Shown here: in pieces, positions 1 through 6,359 of the stretch
Layout: every line of letters starts with the position of its first letter
Position numbering within the stretch: the first letter of the stretch is position 1
Source of the DNA: an uncultured Ruminococcus sp.
Lineage (GTDB): Bacteria; Bacillota; Clostridia; Oscillospirales; CAG-272
Direction of reading: 5' to 3'
Assembly: GCA_902783705.1 (NCBI GenBank)
Contig: CACZSA010000129.1
Span: forward strand, 1 to 11,272
Length of the DNA stretch: 11,272 nt
Position numbers and translations under genes: made by a program
The notes under the pieces: generated by a model
Told to the model about the DNA's origin: nothing
The model's database searches: none
Seen by the model: only the letters and a program-made list of their open reading frames with translations

Positions 1-9
1 AAAGAAGCA

Positions 10-150
10 AAAAGAGGAACTCTTTTGGAAGTATTGGGGGTTCCGACCTCTGCCCGGTTTCATCTGCGATGAAACCAAGTCGGCATTAGGGCGCTGCCCT
101 AAGAACCCGCGACCTTTTGAAAAAGGTCGATCAAAACTTTTAGACTGTTT
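10..150. repeat. Run of consecutive intergenic hairpins (putative dispersed repeat)
   Basis: Four perfect inverted repeats follow each other: 10-26 (AAAAGAG/CTCTTTT, 3-nt loop), 56-76 (GGTTTCATC/GATGAAACC), 86-102 (TTAGGGC/GCCCTAA) and 110-129 (CGACCTTTT/AAAAGGTCG). They are followed by an AT-rich stretch and, near 150-164, TTTTGCGACAGCCCC. No ORF with coding character lies here. From memory, similar blocks ending in GGGGCTGTCGCAAAACAG (minus-strand reading) recur between genes in gut Clostridia, which suggests a REP/MITE-like element or a conserved structured tail. I could not verify copy number. The element may extend left of the window. Position 1-331 holds otherwise only the promoter of the next gene. 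Confidence 0.5.
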
Positions 151-240
151 TGCGACAGCCCCTTTTTCCGTCTTCCAGCCGGTGGTTTCGCGCGGATCTG
201 CATCTATTCACCGATTGTTCATTTTAAATTCACATTCCGA

Positions 241-249
241 TGATATACT
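241..249 (+). promoter_or_regulatory. Extended -10 promoter for the first lipoprotein gene
   Basis: TGATATACT gives a TG-n extended -10 (hexamer TATACT, 244-249). The -35 position 17 bp upstream (about 221-226) is AT-rich and matches consensus poorly, which is common for extended -10 promoters. The predicted transcript would have a leader of about 75 nt containing a small hairpin, CATCC/GGATG (271-285). Confidence 0.4.
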
Positions 250-331
250 TGTGATAACCGAACACAAATCCATCCTTGGAGGATGAATCTTTCGGGGGAT
301 CTTCGCAGAGAGCGAGAAATAAGGGGGCATT

Positions 332-1849
332 ATGTCAGAATTCTCATGGAAAAAGCTGTTTTGCGGCGCGATGGCACTGCTCATGCTGACGCTGCCCATG
401 ACGGCGTGCAGCGAGAGCCAGAACGCCGCAGAGGACCAGACCGCACCCTCCGGCGCGGATCAGACGGCGGTCGAACCCATCGTCGACGAAGAGCCGGAGA
501 CCGAGGAATCCTTTGATCCCGGCGTCCCGGTGAACGACTACGACGGCTACACCTTCACCTTCTATATCCGGAAATGCGGCGCGAACTTCTGGACCGTCAA
601 GGATATCTGGGTCGAGGAGCTGAACGGCGACGCGCTCAACGACGCAATCTACAACCGCAACGACTACATCAACAACACCTACAACATCTCGGTCGCGCAG
701 GAATTCATGGGGGACAACGGCGCGTGCTCCACCTACGTCAACAAGATGGTGACCGCCGGGGAGAACATGGACGCCGTGATCTGCAACGGCAACGACACCA
801 CCGCCATCGCGGGCAAGGGGCAGGTCATGGATCTCATGGAGGTGCCGTACCTCAACCTCGAGCAGAAGTGGTGGGATCAGAACTCCATCCACGACCTTTC
901 CCTCTGCGGCAAGATCTTCTTCGCGGCGGGCGAGCTGACCGAGGCGGACAACAACGCCGTCAACGTCATCGCGTTCGTGAAGGACAACATCACGGACTAC
1001 CATCTCGACGATCCCTATGAGCTCGTCCGCGACGGCAAGTTCACGATCGACAAATTCGTCGAGATGTCGAACGCGGTCCTCACCGACAAAAACGGCGACG
1101 GAAAGTACAACGAGGACGACGTCATCGGCTATCTGTACTTCAGCGATTCCGGCCAGACCATGTTCAACGCGCTCGGCAACATGTGCGCGCGTCTGGATTC
1201 GAACGGCGAACCCGAGATCACCTTCCTCACCGACCGCTCCGTCGAGTCCTGGACCAAGCTCATCACCTTCATCCAGCAGGACTGCACGCTCTCCATGTCC
1301 ACCGAGCTCGATGTCTACAAGGGCATGGGCGACTACGACGTGAAGGTCAAGATGATCGAGGGCAAGAACACGCTCTTCTCGTGGGTGCACATGCGCGATA
1401 TCGAGAACCTGCGCGAGGTGGAATCCGACTTCGGCGTCCTCCCGAACCCGAAATTCGACGAGGCGCAGGAGACCTACTGCAACGAAAACGACCCCTACGG
1501 CACGGGCTTCTTCTCCGTCCCGATCACCTGCGCATCCCCGGAGCGGACGGGCATCATCATCGAGGCCTTCTCCGCGCGGAGCATGCAGACCGTCCTTCCG
1601 GCATACTACGATATCACCCTGCAGGGCAAGTACATGCGCGACGACGACTCGCTCGAGATGCTCGAGATCATCTTCGACAGCGTGATCTACGACATCGGAC
1701 GCTATTACAACTGGGGCAGTATGTACGGCACAATCTCCAATATGTGGAACAGCAAGGCCGACACCTTCGCCTCGTCCTTCGAGAAGTCCTCGAAGGTCGT
1801 GAAGAAGGCCGTGGAAAAGACCCTCAAGGCCTACGGCACGGGTGACTGA
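332..1849 (+). CDS. Extracellular solute-binding lipoprotein (ABC substrate-binding type), orphan
   Basis: This 505-aa protein is probably a lipid-anchored substrate-binding protein of the type serving sugar or oligosaccharide ABC transporters. The N-terminus is a lipoprotein signal: KK at 7-8, a hydrophobic core, and a lipobox MTAC with the acceptor at Cys26. An acidic, Ala/Pro/Glu-rich linker runs to about residue 68. The mature domain begins near NDYDGYTFTF, includes LNDAIYNRN (102-110) and a Trp-Trp pair (180-181), and has an EF-hand-like loop at 252-263 (Asp252, Asn254, Asp256, Asp263). It is paralogous to the lipoprotein at 4682-6175, which shares segment order and the loop position. 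The start is set by AAGGGGG four bases upstream and by the signal peptide. It stands alone, with its own promoter and terminator; no permease or ATPase gene is in the window, so the ligand is unknown. A sensing or scavenging role is also possible. Confidence 0.82.
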   Translation: MSEFSWKKLFCGAMALLMLTLPMTACSESQNAAEDQTAPSGADQTAVEPIVDEEPETEESFDPGVPVNDYDGYTFTFYIRKCGANFWTVKDIWVEELNGDALNDAIYNRNDYINNTYNISVAQEFMGDNGACSTYVNKMVTAGENMDAVICNGNDTTAIAGKGQVMDLMEVPYLNLEQKWWDQNSIHDLSLCGKIFFAAGELTEADNNAVNVIAFVKDNITDYHLDDPYELVRDGKFTIDKFVEMSNAVLTDKNGDGKYNEDDVIGYLYFSDSGQTMFNALGNMCARLDSNGEPEITFLTDRSVESWTKLITFIQQDCTLSMSTELDVYKGMGDYDVKVKMIEGKNTLFSWVHMRDIENLREVESDFGVLPNPKFDEAQETYCNENDPYGTGFFSVPITCASPERTGIIIEAFSARSMQTVLPAYYDITLQGKYMRDDDSLEMLEIIFDSVIYDIGRYYNWGSMYGTISNMWNSKADTFASSFEKSSKVVKKAVEKTLKAYGTGD

Positions 1850-1871
1850 TGCAAATCCCTGAAGAACGCAG

Positions 1872-1908
1872 AGACCGCCCGGATCCCGTGATCCGAGCGG
1901 TCTTTTTT
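1872..1908 (+). terminator. Rho-independent terminator after the first lipoprotein gene
   Basis: The stem AGACCGC (1872-1878) pairs with GCGGTCT (1896-1902), and inside it CGGATC pairs with GATCCG around a CCGT loop. It is followed by a run of Ts to 1908. Read on the minus strand it lacks a downstream T-tract, so it mainly serves the plus-strand gene. The stop of the convergent gene lies only 15 bp away. Confidence 0.9.
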
Positions 1909-1923
1909 GATTGCAATTCAGAT

Positions 1924-3168
1924 TCACGCCTCGCCGTAATACTCGTCGAGCACGGCGGAGGCGGTCTCGGCCCAGACGATCAGATTCTGCGGCTTGTAGC
2001 TCACGGTGCTGATGTCCTTCAGCGTGATGTCGCAGGGGCAGCCGTATATCAGGCAGAGCCGGGCCGTCTCCGAGATCTCCGCGCGGATCTGGTCCGGGTC
2101 CGTGGAGATCGCGACGTTCGCGGGATTCGGCTTGCGCGAGAGGACGTAATCGCCGCCGAGCTGCTCCGCGCACCGCTCCACGTTCGCCCACGGACTGCAC
2201 CCGACCTTGCGCAGGTTCGGGTACTGCTTCAGCTTGTCGATCCGGTCGTCGAGCGGTTCGCAGCAGCCGTAGTAGGTGTAGGCGCACCGGCTCGCGAGCG
2301 GGATGCTGTACTGGATATCGAACTCGTCGTGCATCGCGGGGGACACGGTCGAGAACATCTGCGCCATCGTGCGGAACCAGACGTCCCGGCATCCGTAGTG
2401 ATCGGGATCCGGCTCGTGCGGCAGGGTGACGGCGTTCGGCGTGCAGTGCAGCGCGATCGCACGCGGATCATACAGCCCGAGCGCCTCCATCTGATCCATC
2501 TCCGCAGTCATCGCCCGCGTGAAGAGCTGCATGATCCTATGCAGATATTCCGGGCGCTCGTAGATGTCGACGAGAACGGGCTCGACGCCCCGGAGCATGG
2601 CGATGCGGTCCCACGGGGAGTAATAGATCCCGTGCCCGCGCACCTCCACCGGCATCGCGCCGTCCAATATCTCCTCGATGTGCGCCTTGCGTTCCCGGTC
2701 CTTCTCCGGATACGCCCGGATGACGGGATCGTGATAGCGTTCGAGCGCGCGCTCATCCGCGAGCACGTCCTGATAGTGATGGGAGACGATGCCGTTGTTC
2801 TTGTCCACGGCGAGGCGCTCCTCCTCGATCGCGAAGCCGTCGCCCGTGTTCGACATGGCCTTCCCGATGACCCAGACGGGCTCGATGTAGTTGTCGCACC
2901 GGAAATGCTTCTCCCGGAAGAGCGCGACGCGGAGGCCGTACTCCATCCCGCGCAGCTCGCCGTCCGCGCACACGCAGTCGAGCTCGTGGTCGAGGTTCAT
3001 CTCATGCCACGGGATCTCTTCGATGTTCAGCGGCGGGCGGACGATCTTCAAATCGTTGCTGTCCCGGAAACGCTTCCGCATCCGGACGTGCTTGTCCGAC
3101 ATCGCGATCTCCATGTACCGCTTTGCCAGCTCCCTGATGACGCCGATTTCAGCCTGTCTGTCGCTCAT
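1924..3168 (-). CDS. Uroporphyrinogen decarboxylase-superfamily protein, methyltransferase-like
   Basis: This 414-aa cytoplasmic protein resembles the URO-D superfamily branch that includes corrinoid-dependent methyltransferases (MtaA/CmuA type), not a housekeeping HemE. The C-terminal half shows the barrel pattern of that branch: YTYYGCCEPLDDRI (297-310), RKVGCSPWANVERCAEQLG (320-338), DYVLSRKPNPANVA (340-353), and a closing YGCPCDITL (375-383). Cys302/303 and Cys377/379 sit where the family places metal-binding cysteines; this assignment is an inference without alignment. The usual His-x-Cys appears as Tyr-Gly-Cys-Cys, so metal binding could differ. The start is supported by GGGGAGGA a few bases upstream and by a consensus promoter. 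No corrinoid protein or reactivator gene is nearby, so substrate and methyl acceptor are unknown. It lies just downstream of the oxidoreductase operon on the same strand but has its own promoter. Confidence 0.72.
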   Translation of the reverse strand: MSDRQAEIGVIRELAKRYMEIAMSDKHVRMRKRFRDSNDLKIVRPPLNIEEIPWHEMNLDHELDCVCADGELRGMEYGLRVALFREKHFRCDNYIEPVWVIGKAMSNTGDGFAIEEERLAVDKNNGIVSHHYQDVLADERALERYHDPVIRAYPEKDRERKAHIEEILDGAMPVEVRGHGIYYSPWDRIAMLRGVEPVLVDIYERPEYLHRIMQLFTRAMTAEMDQMEALGLYDPRAIALHCTPNAVTLPHEPDPDHYGCRDVWFRTMAQMFSTVSPAMHDEFDIQYSIPLASRCAYTYYGCCEPLDDRIDKLKQYPNLRKVGCSPWANVERCAEQLGGDYVLSRKPNPANVAISTDPDQIRAEISETARLCLIYGCPCDITLKDISTVSYKPQNLIVWAETASAVLDEYYGEA

Positions 3169-3218
3169 TCCGTCCTCCCCTGCCCCGCTCTCCGGAGGCT
3201 GTGTCTGTCTGTGCCTTC

Positions 3219-3247
3219 ATTATAACAGGGAATCCGCGCGATTGCAA
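3219..3247 (-). promoter_or_regulatory. Sigma-A promoter of the URO-D-like gene
   Basis: On the minus strand, TTGCAA (3242-3247) and a perfect TATAAT (3219-3224) are separated by exactly 17 bp. Transcription would start near 3212, giving a leader of about 45 nt before the ATG at 3168. This makes the gene independent of the operon upstream. Confidence 0.8.
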
Positions 3248-3290
3248 GCGGATGCGGAGAAGTTTTTTCCTCTTATCCTGCGGCGGCATG

Positions 3291-3322
3291 AAAAAGAGCG
3301 AAGCCGCGAGACTCCGCTCTTT
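3291..3322 (-). terminator. Rho-independent terminator of the lipoprotein-oxidoreductase operon
   Basis: Read on the minus strand, AAAGAGCG (3322-3315) pairs with CGCTCTTT, and the 3' arm runs into a T-tract ending at 3291. It begins about 20 bp after the oxidoreductase stop codon and separates that operon from the promoter at 3219-3247. Confidence 0.8.
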
Positions 3323-3341
3323 ATAGTTCATCCCTCCGGGA

Positions 3342-4682
3342 TCAGAGGAAATACGCGCCGTATGCCCTCAGACGCGCGCGCAGGTCGTCCGTCTCGACGG
3401 CATGCACGTTCGTCCCGTTCTTCGCGCAGATCGCGGCGGCAAGTCCGGCGGCCTCTCCGGTCGTGAAGCAGTTCGGCATGACGCGGACGCTTCCGAGCAT
3501 GTCCCGGTCCGCCGAAATGCACCGCCCGGCGGCGAGGAGGTTCGAGAACCTCGCGGGGGTGAGGCACCGATAGGGGATGCCGTGGGATTCGCCCCGTCCG
3601 TACCGCGCGTTCTTCGCTTCCCCGGTGAGCTCTTCCTCGCCCGGCTTCGGCTTGGTCCGCCCGTGGACGTCGATGTAATAGCTGTTCCGCGCGATCTCGT
3701 CCGGGAAGGTGCGGCGGGCAATGTAGTCCTCGCGGGTGAGCGTGTAGTCGCCGACGATCCGCCTCGTCTCGCGGATGCCCATGAGGGGCGCGGTCTCCAT
3801 GAGATACGCATCCCCGAAGGATTCCGGCTGCATCTTTCGGAGTCCCCGGAGGACGTCCTGCGCCTTCTTCCGCCCGACGGCGTACGCCCGGCTGAGCTCC
3901 TCGGGATCGGTGCCGTCGCGCAGTTCCCGGATGTGCCCGGCGTTGAAGCCGACCGCACCCTCGGCGATGTGGGCGTGGCAGAAATGCGTGTCCGTCACCC
4001 ACGGGTATTCGTCCGACGCCGCCATCGCGTGCACGGGGGCGTTCGGGTTCGAGGTGTGCAGATTGATCCCGTGGACATAGGCCCCGTCGTTCACCCCGCC
4101 GATCGAGAAGCAGAGCGAGGCGTCCTGCAGGGGATAGGCCGGATCGTCGTCGCCGAGGTGGAACGGGACGCCCGCCATCGCCGAGAGATCCGCGTCCCCG
4201 GTGCAGTCGACGTAGACCTTCGCGCGGTACGCCGAGAGCCCGGCCTTGTTCGTCACGAGGAGGGTCTTCACCTCGCCGTTCTCCGCTTCTGCGTCGGAGA
4301 GGACCGTTCCGAAGAGGACGTGCACGCCGAACTCCGCCAGAAGATCGTCGTATAGGACCTTCATGTTCTCCGGGTTGATCGGGACCCAGTCGAGCGCGCC
4401 CGGATCGAGAAACGGCATCCGCCGCTTGCCCTCCTCAAAGATGCGCTCGGCGAGGCCGCGGTAGATGATCTTTTCCTTGTCCGAGAAGGGACACCACGCC
4501 GGGACCAGTCCCATGGTGCTCATGCCGCCGAGCGCGCCCGTGGCTTCGATGAGCAGGGTATCCGCCCCTTCCCTTGCCGCCGCAGCGGACGCCGCGATCC
4601 CTGCGGGGCCACCGCCGACGACGATGACGTCATATCCGCCGTGAAGGGGGATCTCCTTCGGTTTCCAGGTGTATCGTTCCAT
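3342..4682 (-). CDS. FAD-dependent oxidoreductase (FAD_oxidored family)
   Basis: This 446-aa flavoprotein has a Rossmann FAD-binding site at its N-terminus: GGGPAG (23-28), with the ribose-binding acid Glu46 after the second strand and a GG pair at 52-53. A second FAD-fold signature, VYVDCTGDADL (157-166), and a C-terminal FAD closure (AGRCISADRD at 385-394; CFTTGEAAGL at 405-414) fit the family often annotated as FAD-dependent oxidoreductase, PF12831 type. It has no signal peptide or membrane segment, so it is cytoplasmic. The start at 4682 is chosen because it lies within TGATG, sharing one base with the upstream lipoprotein stop, with GGAGAG about 9 bases before it. The reading frame stays open far upstream, but that part overlaps the lipoprotein gene and lacks family features. 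Its substrate is unknown; coupling to a binding protein suggests it acts on the imported ligand or a derivative. Confidence 0.85.
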   Translation of the reverse strand: MERYTWKPKEIPLHGGYDVIVVGGGPAGIAASAAAAREGADTLLIEATGALGGMSTMGLVPAWCPFSDKEKIIYRGLAERIFEEGKRRMPFLDPGALDWVPINPENMKVLYDDLLAEFGVHVLFGTVLSDAEAENGEVKTLLVTNKAGLSAYRAKVYVDCTGDADLSAMAGVPFHLGDDDPAYPLQDASLCFSIGGVNDGAYVHGINLHTSNPNAPVHAMAASDEYPWVTDTHFCHAHIAEGAVGFNAGHIRELRDGTDPEELSRAYAVGRKKAQDVLRGLRKMQPESFGDAYLMETAPLMGIRETRRIVGDYTLTREDYIARRTFPDEIARNSYYIDVHGRTKPKPGEEELTGEAKNARYGRGESHGIPYRCLTPARFSNLLAAGRCISADRDMLGSVRVMPNCFTTGEAAGLAAAICAKNGTNVHAVETDDLRARLRAYGAYFL

Positions 4683-4697
4683 CACTGATAGCTCTCC
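4682..4697 (-). promoter_or_regulatory. TGATG stop-start overlap with internal ribosome binding site
   Basis: The lipoprotein stop TGA (4684-4682) shares its last base with the oxidoreductase ATG (4682-4680). GGAGAG lies at 4697-4692, inside the end of the lipoprotein gene. This arrangement usually gives translational coupling and fixed stoichiometry between the two products. Confidence 0.85.
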
Positions 4698-6175
4698 AGG
4701 ATCTTTTCGATCGCCTTCTGCCAGACCTTCTTCTGCGACGCGAAGGCGGAGGCGGGGCTGATCGCGCGCCATGAATAGTCGCTGACGATCTTGTTCACCC
4801 ACGGATCGCCCCCGATCGCGGTGGAATAGGAGTAGTCGAAGCCGTTGACCGCGCCCTGCCGGATGATGTCGAGCATCTCGGAGGTCGCCTCGTCGCGGCT
4901 GTACCGGGTCTGGAGCGCGTTCTGATAGTATTCGTCGACGACGTCGCGCCATGTGAAGAAGCAGAGGGTCTCGAGCACATGTCCGGTTACGTCCGCGCTG
5001 CCCGTCGTGACGGGAACGAGGATGATCTGGGTCGCCGTCGCGATCTGGGTGTAGTAGCCGGGCTGGGTTTCGTCGTACTTCGGCATGGGGATGATGCCGT
5101 AGTCGGCCTCCATGTCGCCCATCGTCTCCATCGCGGAGAGCTTGCCGAGGAAGAAGAGCGCGTGTCCGGAGACGAACGCCTCGCGGGGCTCCGTGTCGTT
5201 GTCCTTGATCCAGACGTCGTTGTGGTCGTGGAGGTACGAGGTGACCTTCTCGATCACGCTTACGGCGCGCTCGTCGAGGTCGTCGATCACGGGCATGCCC
5301 TCCGCGTCGATATGGACCGGATGCACGTCGACCGCCGCGTTCATCGACCGCCACACGACCTCATAGATCACCGTGCCGAAGAGGTCGTCCGCGAGGTTCC
5401 ACGCGCCGTCGCCGTTGAGATCGGATCCGGTGTCCGCGCCGAGCTCGATCATCTTGTCGACCGTCCAGCGGCCCTCGCGCACGAGCGTGAAGGGATCCTC
5501 CATGTTCCGCTCCGCGAGGAGGTTCTGGTTGAAGAAGAAGACGGAGAGACCCTTATAGAGGGAGAGCGAGACGTCGCCGATGATCGAGAGAAGCTTGCCG
5601 TTGAGGGACAGCTCCTTCTGCATCGAGGAAACCCACCACGGGTTCGAGAGCTCCATCCCGGGCATTTCGTTCAGGTTCAGGAAGTACTCGGTCGACGCGA
5701 GCGGCTGGATGCAGGAGATCATGCCCGTGACGTAGTCGTAGGCGTTATCCCCGGCAATGATGGAGGAGCGCACGAGATTGTTGTAGGTGTCGCGGGAGTT
5801 CCACGCACCGGACTCGTAGATCACGTCGAGGTCGATGTTCAGGTATTCCTCGGCGTTGCGGTTGCGGGCGAAGATCGCGTCGTTCACGCGCTCGCCGGTC
5901 TCCTCCTCGGCGTTGTACTCATAATCCGCCTCGGAGCAGGTGAGAATATGGAAGACGACGCCGTTGTAATCCTGGCGCTCAAACGCGAGCGAGGGACCTT
6001 CGGTCTCGGTCTCCTCGGGCACGACCTCGACGGGGACCTCGCCGGTCGATTGGGCCGCGCCGGGAGTCTCGCCCGCCGGCGTCTCTGGATTCTTCTCGGA
6101 GCAGGCGGCGAGAGCGGGGAGGAAAAGTGCCGCCGCAAGCAGGAGGGAGAGGACGCGCATTCCTGTTTTTTTCAT
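4682..6175 (-). CDS. Extracellular solute-binding lipoprotein, coupled to FAD oxidoreductase
   Basis: This 497-aa paralogue of the protein at 332-1849 begins with a lipoprotein signal: MKKTGMR, a hydrophobic core, and a lipobox LAAC with the acceptor at Cys25. A Pro/Glu/Thr-rich acidic linker follows to about residue 65. Shared landmarks are RVNDAIFARN (96-105), a Trp pair (180-181), RWTVDKMIEL (236-245) and an EF-hand-like loop at exactly the same residues as in the paralogue (252-263; Asp252, Asn254, Asp256, Asp263). The frame is open upstream to 6277, but the start at 6175 is preferred: AAGGAA lies 8 bases before it, it begins the signal peptide, and the longer form would run into the promoter. 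It is first in an operon with the oxidoreductase and divergent from an AraC regulator. No transporter membrane components are in the window. Confidence 0.85.
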   Translation of the reverse strand: MKKTGMRVLSLLLAAALFLPALAACSEKNPETPAGETPGAAQSTGEVPVEVVPEETETEGPSLAFERQDYNGVVFHILTCSEADYEYNAEEETGERVNDAIFARNRNAEEYLNIDLDVIYESGAWNSRDTYNNLVRSSIIAGDNAYDYVTGMISCIQPLASTEYFLNLNEMPGMELSNPWWVSSMQKELSLNGKLLSIIGDVSLSLYKGLSVFFFNQNLLAERNMEDPFTLVREGRWTVDKMIELGADTGSDLNGDGAWNLADDLFGTVIYEVVWRSMNAAVDVHPVHIDAEGMPVIDDLDERAVSVIEKVTSYLHDHNDVWIKDNDTEPREAFVSGHALFFLGKLSAMETMGDMEADYGIIPMPKYDETQPGYYTQIATATQIILVPVTTGSADVTGHVLETLCFFTWRDVVDEYYQNALQTRYSRDEATSEMLDIIRQGAVNGFDYSYSTAIGGDPWVNKIVSDYSWRAISPASAFASQKKVWQKAIEKILESYQ

Positions 6176-6215
6176 GGGATTCGTTCCTTTCGGCGTTTCA
6201 TTGATTTGCAGTTTT

Positions 6216-6224
6216 ATTGTACCA
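6216..6224 (-). promoter_or_regulatory. Extended -10 promoter of the lipoprotein-oxidoreductase operon
   Basis: On the minus strand TGGTACAAT gives an extended -10 (hexamer 6221-6216). The expected -35 (6244-6239, TGGAGG) is far from consensus. A weak -35 next to upstream direct repeats is the layout expected of an activator-dependent promoter. The inferred transcription start is near 6209, about 35 nt before the ATG. Confidence 0.55.
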
Positions 6225-6250
6225 CAGGGTGTCCGTCTCCTCCATATACC

Positions 6251-6286
6251 AATCAAACGGAAACTTGGATAAATCAAACCAAAACT
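6251..6286. promoter_or_regulatory. Candidate AraC-family operator: two direct repeats 21 bp apart
   Basis: AATCAAACGGAAACT (6251-6265) and AATCAAACCAAAACT (6272-6286) agree at 13 of 15 positions and are offset by 21 bp, two helical turns. They lie 6 bp beyond the -35 region of the minus-strand operon promoter and 12 bp before that of the regulator gene. AraC-family proteins typically bind such direct repeats, so this is the most likely site for the neighbouring regulator. Binding itself is an inference. Confidence 0.65.
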
Positions 6287-6298
6287 GCGAAAAAACCC

Positions 6299-6327
6299 TT
6301 TTCATCGGCGCGGCGGCGTGGTATAAT
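6299..6327 (+). promoter_or_regulatory. Promoter of the AraC-family regulator gene
   Basis: A perfect TATAAT (6322-6327) is preceded by TGG, making an extended -10. TTTTCA (6299-6304), a 4/6 match to the -35 consensus, lies 17 bp upstream. The leader is short, about 25 nt, with GGAGGAG at 6350-6356 before the ATG. Confidence 0.75.
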
Positions 6328-6359
6328 GGAGAAAACGATAGAATCCCCCGGAGGAGTCC

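Noticed and set aside
10..129. CRISPR array
   Set aside because: The repeated structures are four different hairpins, not copies of one repeat with spacers.
283..516. Small ORF starting within the leader of the first lipoprotein gene
   Set aside because: GGAGG directly abuts its ATG with no spacing, and the product is a basic out-of-frame peptide. The start at 332 has proper spacing and a lipoprotein signal.
344..2392. Long open frame on the minus strand (682 codons) opposite the first lipoprotein gene
   Set aside because: It is low-complexity, rich in Arg, Val, Asp and His, shows no domain, and lies opposite a well-supported gene. High GC suppresses stop codons on the antisense strand.
1849..3225. 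Long plus-strand frame (458 codons) opposite the URO-D-like gene
   Set aside because: The opposite strand carries family motifs, a promoter and a ribosome binding site. This frame has only antisense composition and would run through the terminator at 1872.
4683..5354. N-terminal extension of the FAD oxidoreductase to position 5354
   Set aside because: The extra residues are Arg-rich out-of-frame sequence inside the lipoprotein gene. The FAD fold begins right after the ATG at 4682, which has a ribosome binding site.
6176..6277. Longer start for the second lipoprotein
   Set aside because: The added 34 residues precede a normal lipoprotein signal and overlap the promoter and operator repeats. 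The start at 6175 has AAGGAA at good spacing.
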